Positions 17,845-27,251 of a stretch of 64,000 nt of DNA are shown here, piece after piece. The translations under genes and the position numbers were made by a program. Each line of letters opens with the position of its first letter. Positions within the stretch are counted from its first letter, which is position 1. Below the pieces are notes generated by a model. The model saw only the letters and a program-made list of their open reading frames with translations, was not told the origin of the DNA and made no database searches. This stretch comes from an uncultured Flavobacteriaceae bacterium. GTDB taxonomy: Bacteria > Bacteroidota > Bacteroidia > Flavobacteriales > Flavobacteriaceae. The stretch is taken from contig CANMXP010000001.1 in the NCBI GenBank assembly GCA_947501845.1, positions 186,001 through 250,000 of the forward strand, written 5' to 3'.

Positions 17845-19254
17845 TTAAAATTGAAAATAAATAAATTCTGCTTGTACGTCTCTATTTAATGCCCCTAGAA
17901 TAGCTAATACCATAAGGAGCCAGATAAGAAAATGAATTTTAATTTTTTTATACCTAAGATAATCGAGAACAACAAGCGCTATAATTAATAGTATGTCAGA
18001 CAACATAATAAAGCTAAGAGGGTCAATTGACAATGAATTGATATGCGCAATATAACTAACAGCATCACGTATTGTATCGGCTCTAAAAAATACCCAAGCT
18101 ATAGTGACTACCGAAAAGGTATACAAAACCTTTAATATATCTTTTATATAAAATGCCCAATTTTTACCTAAGGGGTTTTCTTCCAAATGTTTTCTATTAG
18201 TACCTAAAATAAATGAAGGAATGAATAATAGGGCATGAATACCTCCCCAAGCAATAAACGTCCAATTAGCACCATGCCAAAACCCGCTGACTAAAAATAT
18301 AGCAAAAACATTTCTAATTCCTTTTAATTTACCAACTTTAGATCCTCCCAAAGGAATATATAAATAGTCCCTAAACCATGTGGAAAGGGAGATATGCCAT
18401 TTTCTCCAAAATTCACCTATACTTTTAGAGAAATATGGGAAATTAAAATTCGTCATCAAATCAAAACCAAACAACCTAGCGGTTCCAATAGCTATATCCG
18501 AATACCCACTAAAATCACAATAAATTTGAAAAGCAAAAAGTAGTGCTCCCATTATTAATGTGCCTCCAGAATATCCTGCGTAGTTAGAAAAAATATCATT
18601 TACTATAGGCGCAAATGAATCTGCTATTACTACTTTTTTAAACATTCCCCATACAATGAGCTCAATACCAGCGAGGCTTTGTGATTTATCAAATTGTCTC
18701 TTTTTTAACATCTGTGGCAACAGATTGGAGGCTCGTTCTATAGGTCCTGCTACCAGTTGAGGGAAGAAGGATACAAATGCCGCAAAAGCTATAAAATCCT
18801 TAGTAGGATTAAGTTTGTTTCTATAAATATCAATTGAATAAGACATGGTTTGAAACGTATAAAAGGATATTCCAACAGGTAAAATAACCTTTAGCGTCCA
18901 TGTACTTTGTAATTGGTATCCTAAGGAAGCCAAAAGATCTACCCATGATTCTATAAAAAAGTTATAGTATTTAAAGAACCCTAAAAGCCCCAAATTGAAA
19001 AGAACACTTATTAATAACCAATACTTTCTATGTATCTTATTTTGAGAATTATAAATTGAAAGTCCAATAAAATAATCTACAACAGTACTTAAAGCAATTA
19101 ACGACAAAAAACGATAATCCCACCAACCATAAAAAACATAGCTTGCAATTAAAAGTAGTATATTTTGAAGTTTAAGATGCTTATTGGTTACAAACCAATA
19201 GAGCACAAAAACTAATGGAAGAAAAATAAAAAATTCAAGAGAATTAAAAAGCAT
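17845..19254 (-). CDS. MBOAT-family membrane O-acyltransferase (pair 3)
   Basis: A 469-residue copy with His287 (FWRKWHISLS) and His327 (GFWHGANW), the full WGGIHA distal motif, LPVGISFYTFQTMSYSID and FIYFQF at the end. It is visibly closest to the pair-1 MBOAT (shared YGWWDYRFL and FKYYNFFIESWV stretches), which points to duplication within this locus. It is followed after 2 bases by its SGNH partner. Confidence 0.92.
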   Translation of the reverse strand: MLFNSLEFFIFLPLVFVLYWFVTNKHLKLQNILLLIASYVFYGWWDYRFLSLIALSTVVDYFIGLSIYNSQNKIHRKYWLLISVLFNLGLLGFFKYYNFFIESWVDLLASLGYQLQSTWTLKVILPVGISFYTFQTMSYSIDIYRNKLNPTKDFIAFAAFVSFFPQLVAGPIERASNLLPQMLKKRQFDKSQSLAGIELIVWGMFKKVVIADSFAPIVNDIFSNYAGYSGGTLIMGALLFAFQIYCDFSGYSDIAIGTARLFGFDLMTNFNFPYFSKSIGEFWRKWHISLSTWFRDYLYIPLGGSKVGKLKGIRNVFAIFLVSGFWHGANWTFIAWGGIHALLFIPSFILGTNRKHLEENPLGKNWAFYIKDILKVLYTFSVVTIAWVFFRADTIRDAVSYIAHINSLSIDPLSFIMLSDILLIIALVVLDYLRYKKIKIHFLIWLLMVLAILGALNRDVQAEFIYFQF

Positions 19255-19281
19255 AATTTATAGTTCTATAACGATTAGTGT

Positions 19282-20211
19282 TTATTTGAATATTATTTTA
19301 TTTAAATTTTCTGAAAATATTTGAGCGCCTGCGTCTGAAAGATGAACTTCATCCTTCCAGTATTCCATTGAATTATTTGAATTGAACATATTAGAGAAAT
19401 CATGATATTCTACCCCCAATTCTTTAAAAACTTTGACCATTTGTTCATTATCAATTTGGCATTCGTCATTATATAAAGGTGTAGTAATCATAACTAATTT
19501 TTTATTATTCATTTCACAAAAGGCCTTTATTTCTTCAATGTATAACTTATACAGAGGGCTTAAATGATATTCGTTAAAACAATCGACGGGTTTTGAATAC
19601 TTTAGCACATTTTTAAACATTTCTGTTTGGGTTTCATCAACATGAATGGGATCATATCCATAGTAATTACGATAATCATATTTAGGTATAAAATAATTTT
19701 TAAAAAGACCTAAAACCCTTCCATTATATGCTTTGCACCAAAAAAAGTTTTGAATAATATCATAGCCATATACTTTGTCTATTTCTGTCTTAAGAAGTTC
19801 GTTTCTATGGTACATAACCCTTAATGATCCAACGTCTTCTCCTGAATAGTCTACATCAAATGAGTTTTTCGTATCAACATTTATGATAACAGTTTGCTCC
19901 TTATTTTCGGGAAGTAATTTGGTTAAAGCAGTACAATAGGCAATAGACCTTGCATCTGCTCCCATATTAAAAGCAGATTGAGATAATTTTTGAGGGTCTA
20001 CATGGTGATTTGCTCTTGAATTACCTAAAATAACTACCTTGACAGAATCCTTAACTAGCAAAAAATGGTTAAGCTTACCTCCAGACTGACCCGACAAAAT
20101 TTTGTCATTTACTATGTTTAGAGAATAATAGATAGTCTTATCAGTCAAGTAAGATAAAACTATGATGCCTAAAGTAATTTTAATTATGTATGTATAATTT
20201 GGTTTGCTCAT
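19282..20211 (-). CDS. SGNH/GDSL-like partner of MBOAT (pair 4)
   Basis: I use the ATG at 20211 (309 residues, MSKPNYTYIIKITLG). The longer frame starting at 20295 would run 80 bases into the upstream MBOAT gene and adds no plausible sequence; 20211 leaves a 4-base gap, as in the other pairs. One membrane anchor spans about residues 8-28. The motif GNSRANHH places Ser65, and KDEVHLSDAG supplies Asp287 and His290. It resembles the pair-1 protein in the ANHHVDP/AHRHYVP region after the serine, so pairs 1 and 4 form a second subgroup. Confidence 0.75.
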   Translation of the reverse strand: MSKPNYTYIIKITLGIIVLSYLTDKTIYYSLNIVNDKILSGQSGGKLNHFLLVKDSVKVVILGNSRANHHVDPQKLSQSAFNMGADARSIAYCTALTKLLPENKEQTVIINVDTKNSFDVDYSGEDVGSLRVMYHRNELLKTEIDKVYGYDIIQNFFWCKAYNGRVLGLFKNYFIPKYDYRNYYGYDPIHVDETQTEMFKNVLKYSKPVDCFNEYHLSPLYKLYIEEIKAFCEMNNKKLVMITTPLYNDECQIDNEQMVKVFKELGVEYHDFSNMFNSNNSMEYWKDEVHLSDAGAQIFSENLNKIIFK

Positions 20212-20215
20212 AGTT

Positions 20216-21625
20216 TTAAAATTGAAAGTAAATAAAGTTGTCTGAGGTAGAATAAAATAAATTAAGAAGCATAATGATGGTCGTTGCAAGAACAATCAAT
20301 TTCAAAGTGCTAAATTGGCCTCCAATTATCTCTAAATCTACATTTTTAATTCTAATATAAAAATCGAAGCCAATCCCTAATAAAAGCATGGCAATCGATA
20401 TTGTTACATTATTAAAATCACCTATAAATGGCATTATAAAGTCAAAACTTAATATTCTTTTTATTATCGTGAAGGATGTTTCTAGATCTTTTGCTCTAAA
20501 AAAGACCCATGATAGCAATACTACCATAAATGTGTAAATGTAGCCTAAAAAGCCAAAGCTCTTATTTTTTTTATATGTAAAAATAAGTTTTTCAAAGCTC
20601 AAAGCAATTCCATGAATACCTCCCCAAATAACAAAATTCCATGAACTACCGTGCCAAAGTCCCCCTAACAGCATAGTTATCATTAAATTTCTATAAGTAA
20701 TTTTTATCCCCTTTCTATTACCTCCTAAAGAGATATAAAGATAATCTCTAAGCCAAAACGATAATGACATATGCCATTTTCTCCAAAATTCTGTAATACT
20801 TTTAGAAAAATAAGGAAGGTTAAAGTTCTGATTGAATTTGAAACCTAATAATTTGGCACTTCCTATAGCTATATCTGAATATCCTGAAAAATCAAAATAG
20901 ATTTGAAAAGCATAAAAGAATGTTGCAATAATAAGCGTAGATGAGTTATGAATTTCTGGACTATAATAAACGGCATCGACATAAGTAGCTAAATTATCTG
21001 CTATAACTATCTTTCTAAAAAGTCCAACAAGTATTTGAAATATACCTTCGCTAAAAAAACGTTTCTTGAATTCTCTTTTACCTTCTATTTGAGGAAGTAA
21101 ATTTGAAGCTCTTTCAATGGGTCCAGCAACTAATTGAGGAAAAAAGCTTATATAAGTAAAAAAGGCTATTAGATTAGTTGTAGGCTTAAATTGTTTCCTA
21201 TAAATATCTATAGTATAGCTTAGTGTCTGGAAAGTATAAAAACTAATACCAACAGGAAGAATTATATTTAAGGTTAAGTCATTTACTTCCCATCCAAAAT
21301 TAAGCATTAAATCTGCAAACGAATCTGCAAAAAAGTTATAGTATTTAAACACTCCTAAAAGCCCTAAGTTTGAAAATAAACTTAAAATGAGCCATTTTTT
21401 ACTTTCCTTATTGGTTGTTGAAGCAGCAATTTTTATTCCAGCTAAATAATCAACAAAAGAACTAAAGATTATTAAAGATAAAAACCTCCAATCCCACCAA
21501 GCATAAAAGATATAACTTGAAACTAATAATAAAATATTTTGATACTTATAATTATTTTTAAGCATCCAATACAGTATAAATACTATAGGGAAAAACAAGA
21601 GAAATTCTATAGAGTTAAATAACAT
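20216..21625 (-). CDS. MBOAT-family membrane O-acyltransferase (pair 4)
   Basis: A 469-residue copy with His285 (FWRKWHMSLS) and His325 (GLWHGSSW), a complete WGGIHG motif, LPVGISFYTFQTLSYTID, PQLVAGPIERAS and a FIYFQF end. It differs from the other copies in having HGSSWNF in place of HGANWTF. It sits between a GT4 gene (11 bases upstream) and its SGNH partner (4 bases downstream). Confidence 0.92.
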   Translation of the reverse strand: MLFNSIEFLLFFPIVFILYWMLKNNYKYQNILLLVSSYIFYAWWDWRFLSLIIFSSFVDYLAGIKIAASTTNKESKKWLILSLFSNLGLLGVFKYYNFFADSFADLMLNFGWEVNDLTLNIILPVGISFYTFQTLSYTIDIYRKQFKPTTNLIAFFTYISFFPQLVAGPIERASNLLPQIEGKREFKKRFFSEGIFQILVGLFRKIVIADNLATYVDAVYYSPEIHNSSTLIIATFFYAFQIYFDFSGYSDIAIGSAKLLGFKFNQNFNLPYFSKSITEFWRKWHMSLSFWLRDYLYISLGGNRKGIKITYRNLMITMLLGGLWHGSSWNFVIWGGIHGIALSFEKLIFTYKKNKSFGFLGYIYTFMVVLLSWVFFRAKDLETSFTIIKRILSFDFIMPFIGDFNNVTISIAMLLLGIGFDFYIRIKNVDLEIIGGQFSTLKLIVLATTIIMLLNLFYSTSDNFIYFQF

Positions 21626-21636
21626 TTATTATTGTT

Positions 21637-22686
21637 TTAGTTTAGCGCACTTTTGTAAATTTTAATATGCAGGTCTGATACTTTTTCAATATCATACTTG
21701 CTTTTAACCAGATCAAAAAGGATTTCCCCTTTTTTAATAGCTTCATTATAATTTGTTAAAACTGAAATCATTGATTCATGAAATTTTTCTAAATCAGTAA
21801 CATAGGCATTGTCATCATTCAAAAAATCAGGAATACTTCCTACAGGTGTTGAAATTACTGGTAATTTAGAAGCTCCAGCTTCAATGATAGATACAGGCAT
21901 ACCTTCCCAAAGTGAAGGTATAATTAAACAATTGGCTTCACTTATAAATTTTGAAACATTATTTTGAAACCCCAGTAATTTAATATAATTTGATAGCTCA
22001 TTTTTAATTATTGCAGTTTCTAATTCTTTTCTTAAACCACCATCTCCAACAACATTAATGATGAAGTCTTTGTGATTATTTTCAATAAGTTGATTTACGA
22101 TATGAATTAAAAATAATGGGTTTTTTGGTTCGGTTAACCTACCTAAAAATAGAAATGTAAAAGGACGTTCTGCATCCAATTTCTCTATAGGTTTGAATTT
22201 AGAAAGATCGACTCCATTAGGTATATCAATGGTGTTTTTTAAGTACCATTTTTTTGAGTTTTTACTAAAAATTATGTCCTTTGATCTAAATTTTTTGGTT
22301 AAAAAAAGTATCCATTTTCTGTAAAGCTGCTTGACTTGGTTTGTGTGTAAAGTAAAAACTATCGGAACATTTTTAAAAAAAACTTTGTAAAGGAACCCAA
22401 CTATAAAAGCATGGAACATATGACAATGAAAAACAAATTTGTCGGTGCTTTTACTATGAATTTCTTTTAGCTTGGATAGTCCTTTTATTAATGATTTAAT
22501 AGAAACAACATTAAGAAAGTGGCATTCAATATTTTTTGAATTAAATTTATTTAATATCAAGTCCCTATTAGACAGGGAAACCACAATAACTTTGTTTCCT
22601 TTATTTTGACATTGGTTTGCTAGCTCAAGAACCATATGTTCTGCGCCTCCACCATCTAAACCTATTATTAAATGTAAAATAGTCAA
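21637..22686 (-). CDS. Glycosyltransferase family 4
   Basis: A 349-residue GT-B protein. The only start that gives a normal GT4 N-terminus (ILHLIIGLDGGGAEHM) is the TTG at 22686. The donor domain has FLFLGRLTEPKNP near 172-184 and EGMPVSIIEAGASKLPVIST near 268-287, which includes the E-x7-E motif. The GLDGGGAE loop near the start is the usual nucleotide/acceptor loop. It should add one sugar of the repeat unit; which one is unknown. It precedes MBOAT pair 4 and follows the CapK-like ligase by 12 bases. Confidence 0.88.
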   Translation of the reverse strand: MTILHLIIGLDGGGAEHMVLELANQCQNKGNKVIVVSLSNRDLILNKFNSKNIECHFLNVVSIKSLIKGLSKLKEIHSKSTDKFVFHCHMFHAFIVGFLYKVFFKNVPIVFTLHTNQVKQLYRKWILFLTKKFRSKDIIFSKNSKKWYLKNTIDIPNGVDLSKFKPIEKLDAERPFTFLFLGRLTEPKNPLFLIHIVNQLIENNHKDFIINVVGDGGLRKELETAIIKNELSNYIKLLGFQNNVSKFISEANCLIIPSLWEGMPVSIIEAGASKLPVISTPVGSIPDFLNDDNAYVTDLEKFHESMISVLTNYNEAIKKGEILFDLVKSKYDIEKVSDLHIKIYKSALN

Positions 22687-22698
22687 TTTAATTTTTTT

Positions 22699-24099
22699 TT
22701 AGAATTTAAGTTCAAAATTTCGTTTTTGCGCATCAAATTTCTCATTGGGTCCTAATGGAATATTATCAACAATATTTATTGTATAATCAATATGCTCTCC
22801 CAATCTATCTTTAAGATTGTTCAACAATCTATCTTGCATTTTTTTATTAAAAGCATCATCTACGATCAAATTAACCACAACTAATTTTGGGTTTTCTTGT
22901 ATAATCTGTCCTTCCATAATGCCTTCAATATCAATTAAAGCAGTATCTGCACTAACCACATAGCCTTTTTCTTCGGTCCACAAAATATCATCTTCTCGTC
23001 CTATTATTTTTTTCACAATGGGCATATTGCAATTGCAATTACATATTTCATTTTGTAAAGGTAAAAGCACTGTATCTCCTATATTATAACGTATTAAAGG
23101 CGTTTTAAACCTAATGATGCTCGTAACCACTAGATTTGCAATTTCTCCAGGTTTAGCGGGTTTACCTTCATTATTAACATATTCGAAAATTCCAGAATCA
23201 AGATTTACATGTAAATTACCATTAGTACATTCTGTGATAAAAGGACTGCCTTCGTTTGAAGCATATTGATTGTGTACATGGCATCTAAAGGCTTTTTCTA
23301 TTTCTATCCTCTGGTAATCATATAAAGTTTCAGAAGTCACTGCTATGGCCTTAGGTACAAAGCTTAGTTTAATTTTATTCTTGTTTATGAATTTACTAAT
23401 GATAAAGATAGCAGATGGATAACCATCTATTAACTTAGGCTTGAATTTGTTTAATTTCTCTATATAGAATTTGAAATTTTCCGATTTTAAATGATAGGTA
23501 GACATCATCAACTGCTTCTCAAAATAATTGTATACCCAAAAAGGAGGTTTTTTTGCATCGTTATTAATGACCAACCTTCCTGAAAAACGCACTTGTTTGT
23601 CTTTAGTTTTTACACCAATAACATTATGAAAACGTTTCCATACTGCAAACGAATCGTTGATAGATTCTTGATCTAGGTAATCCATAGTAGGTGACCCCGT
23701 TGTGCCACTGGTATGATTTACCATATCTGTTTTTCTGCTAGTATTTACAATTAAATCTACATGTTTTTTTCTATCGCTCTTTTCAAGAATAGGCATTCTT
23801 TTCAATACCTCTATGGGATTTGACTCTATTTCTTTTAAAGTAATTTTATGCTCTTTCATTATGGAAGCGTACCATTGAGAGTGTTGGTGTACTTCTGTTA
23901 ATAATTTAGATAATTTTTTTTTCTGGAAATCATTAATATCTTGAATGTCTGCTCCCCAAAGGTCTATATGCTCTTGTAAAGAGCTTTTAAATCTACTATT
24001 GTAACGTTGTTTGGCATTTAAATACCCTTTGAAATTTAACAAAAGATATTTAAAAAAATATGGCGATTTATCGTAAACCTTTTTAGCTAATCCTCCCAT
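22699..24099 (-). CDS. CapK/PaaK-like AMP-dependent ligase
   Basis: A 466-residue phenylacetate-CoA ligase-like protein with the NHTSGTTGSP phosphate loop at 128-137, a YASNEGSP motif near 280, an IRYNIGDT motif near 338-345 and an IPLGPNEKFDAQKR tail holding the C-terminal lysine. These proteins activate a carboxylate with ATP. In capsule loci the acid and acceptor are usually unproven. A CNCNC cluster after the IRYNIGD motif (near 354-358) might bind a metal. The gene overlaps the following GT4 gene's end by 17 bases and precedes another GT4 gene, so it is firmly in the operon. Confidence 0.88.
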   Translation of the reverse strand: MGGLAKKVYDKSPYFFKYLLLNFKGYLNAKQRYNSRFKSSLQEHIDLWGADIQDINDFQKKKLSKLLTEVHQHSQWYASIMKEHKITLKEIESNPIEVLKRMPILEKSDRKKHVDLIVNTSRKTDMVNHTSGTTGSPTMDYLDQESINDSFAVWKRFHNVIGVKTKDKQVRFSGRLVINNDAKKPPFWVYNYFEKQLMMSTYHLKSENFKFYIEKLNKFKPKLIDGYPSAIFIISKFINKNKIKLSFVPKAIAVTSETLYDYQRIEIEKAFRCHVHNQYASNEGSPFITECTNGNLHVNLDSGIFEYVNNEGKPAKPGEIANLVVTSIIRFKTPLIRYNIGDTVLLPLQNEICNCNCNMPIVKKIIGREDDILWTEEKGYVVSADTALIDIEGIMEGQIIQENPKLVVVNLIVDDAFNKKMQDRLLNNLKDRLGEHIDYTINIVDNIPLGPNEKFDAQKRNFELKF

Positions 24100-25246
24100 G
24101 CGTCTTTATATTTTGTTGAAGATAAAACTCTTGTAACCTTACAGCATTAGAAAAAATATCATACCCATTTTCTATTATTAAATCTTTCGTATTTACTTTT
24201 TTATGATTTGAACGGCAAATTTCAATTATTTTGTTTGCCCAAAATTCTGGAGTATCATTTAAAGAAAGAAACTTGATTAAATTAGTTATTTCAACTTCAT
24301 TAGTTATCGTACTTGAAGCAATTACATGTATTCCAGCTGCTTGGGCTTCTATTAAGGTGACTGGTAAACCTTCATATAATGAAGGAAAAACGAAAGCATT
24401 CATAGTCTGAAATAATTTATCTACATCTTGTCTTACGCCTAAAAAATGAATTTTATCATGAATTGATAAGCTTTTAGCTTCCTCTTCAACTTTGCTTTTC
24501 ATTGGTCCATCTCCAATTAGTAATAATTTACAGTTAGGCTCAATTTTAATAACCGCCGAAAATATTTTTAATAAAAAGGAATGATTTTTTTGGCTATCAA
24601 ATCTTCCAACATGTCCAATTATAATTTCATTATTAATACCTAATTCTTTTTTATATTGTTTAGAGGTTGACTCATTGAAACTGAATTTCCCTGAATCAAT
24701 GGCATTATTCATGGTTATAAATGGTGTACTGCCAAATAACCATTTGCCTGCCAGATTTCCACAAGAAAAACGATGTGTAATATGTTTATGAATTCTTCTC
24801 TTTAAAAGCATTTTAATGAGATGCTTTATCTTTTCTATCCAAGGTTCGTTACCATTAACGAAAAACTTGAAATTTATAGGTTCAAGGGCTATATGGGCGT
24901 GTGCTATTCGACAAGGTATATTATATTCTTTAGCAATTTTTAAAGTAAAAAAGCTAAATGTATTTAAATGAGCGTGTATTATACTAAATTCTTTATGTTC
25001 CTTGAAAAATGCTCTTAACGCTTGATAATAATTTTTAGGGAATAATGGGTTAATTTTTTTTAGTCTGTAAATTTTTCCGCCCAGACTCGTAATTTCATCT
25101 TCAAAAACGCCCTTTTCTTCTCTATGAACTAAAAAATCAAATTGAATTTTTGATTTATCGATTGCTCGATAATAGTTCATGATCATAGATTCGGAGCCGC
25201 CTCGATCCATAATTGTAAAAACTTGTAAAACTCTTATAGGTTTCAT
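24083..25246 (-). CDS. Glycosyltransferase family 4 (CapH-like)
   Basis: A 387-residue GT-B protein beginning with IRVLQVFTIMDRGGSESM, the loop typical of CapH-like GT4 enzymes. The donor domain holds IIGHVGRFDSQKNHS near 208-222 and EGLPVTLIEAQAAGI near 295-309. The start ATG shares its A with the stop of the upstream GT2 gene (TAATG), and its 3' end overlaps the CapK-like gene by 17 bases. Role: transfer of one sugar to the lipid-linked repeat unit. Confidence 0.9.
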   Translation of the reverse strand: MKPIRVLQVFTIMDRGGSESMIMNYYRAIDKSKIQFDFLVHREEKGVFEDEITSLGGKIYRLKKINPLFPKNYYQALRAFFKEHKEFSIIHAHLNTFSFFTLKIAKEYNIPCRIAHAHIALEPINFKFFVNGNEPWIEKIKHLIKMLLKRRIHKHITHRFSCGNLAGKWLFGSTPFITMNNAIDSGKFSFNESTSKQYKKELGINNEIIIGHVGRFDSQKNHSFLLKIFSAVIKIEPNCKLLLIGDGPMKSKVEEEAKSLSIHDKIHFLGVRQDVDKLFQTMNAFVFPSLYEGLPVTLIEAQAAGIHVIASSTITNEVEITNLIKFLSLNDTPEFWANKIIEICRSNHKKVNTKDLIIENGYDIFSNAVRLQEFYLQQNIKTHGRIS

Positions 25247-26136
25247 TAAAAGTCGTTCTTAGTTTTTACTCTTATATATATATTTAATAGTATGCCAAAA
25301 GGAATAGCCAAAATAGTATGCCCTTTTTTGGGAGATTCTTTTAAAAAACCGCTATTTTTAGTAAACATCGCGCTTGATACATAGTGTATGGCATTTTTAA
25401 ACGTTTCTTTAAAATTATTAGATAATTTCATTCTACTTTTTCTAGAAAAAGCAAACCCTTTAGGGTGTCTTCGGTATTGTTTCAACATATTCATACTAGA
25501 TCCGTCTTCTAAATATTCAACAATACACATGACTTCGTTTATTGGATATAGCTTATAATCTTGGTCAATAAGCTGATATAGGTAACCAAGTGGAACAAAT
25601 CGCTCGCCTTCAAAAATAGGGTAGGGCGGGTATTGCTTAACAACACTCGTTTTTAAAACAAGTTTTTTGTCTCCTTTAACACCATGTTTGTCATAAATTT
25701 CATTTAGGGTCGTCTCTGTTAAATCACTTGGCATTTGAGATCCAATAATCTTCCCATTTTTATCTGCATCTAGCCCTACTAAGCCTGCAAAATGATCTTT
25801 GTTTTCTATTTTTTTCCAGTTATTAAGAATGATTTCAATGGCATCATCTGGCATGAAATCATCACTGTCGATACAAACATTTAAAAAGGTATCAATAAGC
25901 CTATAGGCTGCATTGTGAGCACCATGCATCCCTTGATTTTCTTGATAATGATACTTGATTTGAATTTTATCTTCGTCAATCCAAGACTGTACCAATTCTT
26001 TGGTGTTATCTGTAGAGCCATCGTCTACTATAAGCCATAAGAAATCGTTATTTGTTTGTCTTACTAAACTTTGATAGCATTGATCAAGGCAATAAGCTCT
26101 ATTATATGCAGGTGTAAATACTGTAATTGTTTTCAT
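25246..26136 (-). CDS. Glycosyltransferase family 2
   Basis: A 296-residue GT-A enzyme. The N-terminal strand TVFTPAYNRA, the VDDGSTDNT motif near 37-45 and the metal-binding CIDSDDF near 92-98 are all present. The C-terminal part is soluble, apart from a hydrophobic patch near 272-288 that could associate with the membrane. It lies just downstream of the EpsG-like polymerase and upstream of the CapH-like GT4. Sugar specificity is unknown. Confidence 0.9.
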   Translation of the reverse strand: MKTITVFTPAYNRAYCLDQCYQSLVRQTNNDFLWLIVDDGSTDNTKELVQSWIDEDKIQIKYHYQENQGMHGAHNAAYRLIDTFLNVCIDSDDFMPDDAIEIILNNWKKIENKDHFAGLVGLDADKNGKIIGSQMPSDLTETTLNEIYDKHGVKGDKKLVLKTSVVKQYPPYPIFEGERFVPLGYLYQLIDQDYKLYPINEVMCIVEYLEDGSSMNMLKQYRRHPKGFAFSRKSRMKLSNNFKETFKNAIHYVSSAMFTKNSGFLKESPKKGHTILAIPFGILLNIYIRVKTKNDF

Positions 26137-26153
26137 TGTTGGTTTTTTTATTT

Positions 26154-27251
26154 TTATCCCCAGAATAAATAATACATGAAAAAAGTAAAAGAAAAATAGA
26201 CGGCCATTATTTTTCCAATCATTAAATGATGATTTTTAAAGAAACGCTCTTTTAAAAGCGGATATATGATGATTATTGCCATCATGAACCATGATAAATA
26301 TGCAAACCTATTAGAATAATTGGCGTTAATTACTAAAATCCAAAACCCATTACAGGTTAAATAGGTATTCAGCAATTGAAAATACATTTTATCCTTAAAT
26401 TTTTTCTTAAATACAAAATACCAGCCAGCAAATACAGCAAAACAGCTGTGAAATAAGAAATCCCATCTAAACCCAGTTTGCGAAAAAGTACCTTCCTCTG
26501 CTTGACTGGTTAAATAACCTGCCAGCCTTTGATCGTCACCAAATCCCAAATTAGCAAAAAGAGACACCCAAAGGCTACCTAGTGCCAATGATAAAGGTAT
26601 ACAGGCTAACCAAGCCTTAAAGTATACTTTGGGATTATTATAAAATAGTGTTAATATAAAAGCAAAAATGGGGAGCAGCGTTGTTTTGTGGAATAAAGAG
26701 GCTAATAAAAAAAAGAAAGCCATAAGCATTTTATTATTCCGATAAACAACACCCCATAAAAACAAAGAACAAGCAGCACCATTACGCATACCATTAACGC
26801 CATATGTCCAAAAAGAATACGATATAATAAACATAAAGAATGCATAGTACCAATATTCTTTAAAAAATTCTTTCGAGATTCGGTACATTGGGAAAACATA
26901 AATGAAAGCACAAATAGTAAAGAAAGTATGGATAGATGATACACCAGACATTGTTTTCATGAATACATGCCAACCATAATCATTTACAGTAGTTATTGGA
27001 GCTCCATTATAATACTCCATAAAGGTTCTGTAATAATTTATGGTATCACCAAATCTATGACTGGCTGGTCTTTGTCCAATATGTACAATTAATAAAAACA
27101 ATAACAAATAACCTACAGCATTGATATATGTCAAGTTTTTTTTATCATTTATATCTAATAGCATGGTGTGCAAAAGAGTAAAAAGAACTAAAAAAAAGCA
27201 CAAATTCAAATATAGGGGATAATACCAGTCTATTGGAACTAAAGTATTCAT
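26154..27251 (-). CDS. EpsG-family polysaccharide polymerase (Wzy-like)
   Basis: A 365-residue protein with about 9-10 membrane helices. The loop HIGQRPASHRFGDTINYYRTF after the second helix pair and the YGVNGMRNGAACSLFLWGV segment are typical of EpsG-family proteins, which polymerise repeat units at the outer face of the inner membrane. It is the only polymerase candidate in the window. It overlaps the stop of the preceding SGNH gene by 4 bases, tying polymerisation to the Dlt-like module upstream. Confidence 0.82.
   Translation of the reverse strand: MNTLVPIDWYYPLYLNLCFFLVLFTLLHTMLLDINDKKNLTYINAVGYLLLFLLIVHIGQRPASHRFGDTINYYRTFMEYYNGAPITTVNDYGWHVFMKTMSGVSSIHTFFTICAFIYVFPMYRISKEFFKEYWYYAFFMFIISYSFWTYGVNGMRNGAACSLFLWGVVYRNNKMLMAFFFLLASLFHKTTLLPIFAFILTLFYNNPKVYFKAWLACIPLSLALGSLWVSLFANLGFGDDQRLAGYLTSQAEEGTFSQTGFRWDFLFHSCFAVFAGWYFVFKKKFKDKMYFQLLNTYLTCNGFWILVINANYSNRFAYLSWFMMAIIIIYPLLKERFFKNHHLMIGKIMAVYFSFTFFMYYLFWG

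Noticed and set aside
20212-20295. N-terminal extension of the pair-4 SGNH protein overlapping the MBOAT gene
   Set aside because: The ATG at 20211 gives the expected anchor and a 4-base gap as in the other pairs. The extension is only the MBOAT 3' end read in another frame.
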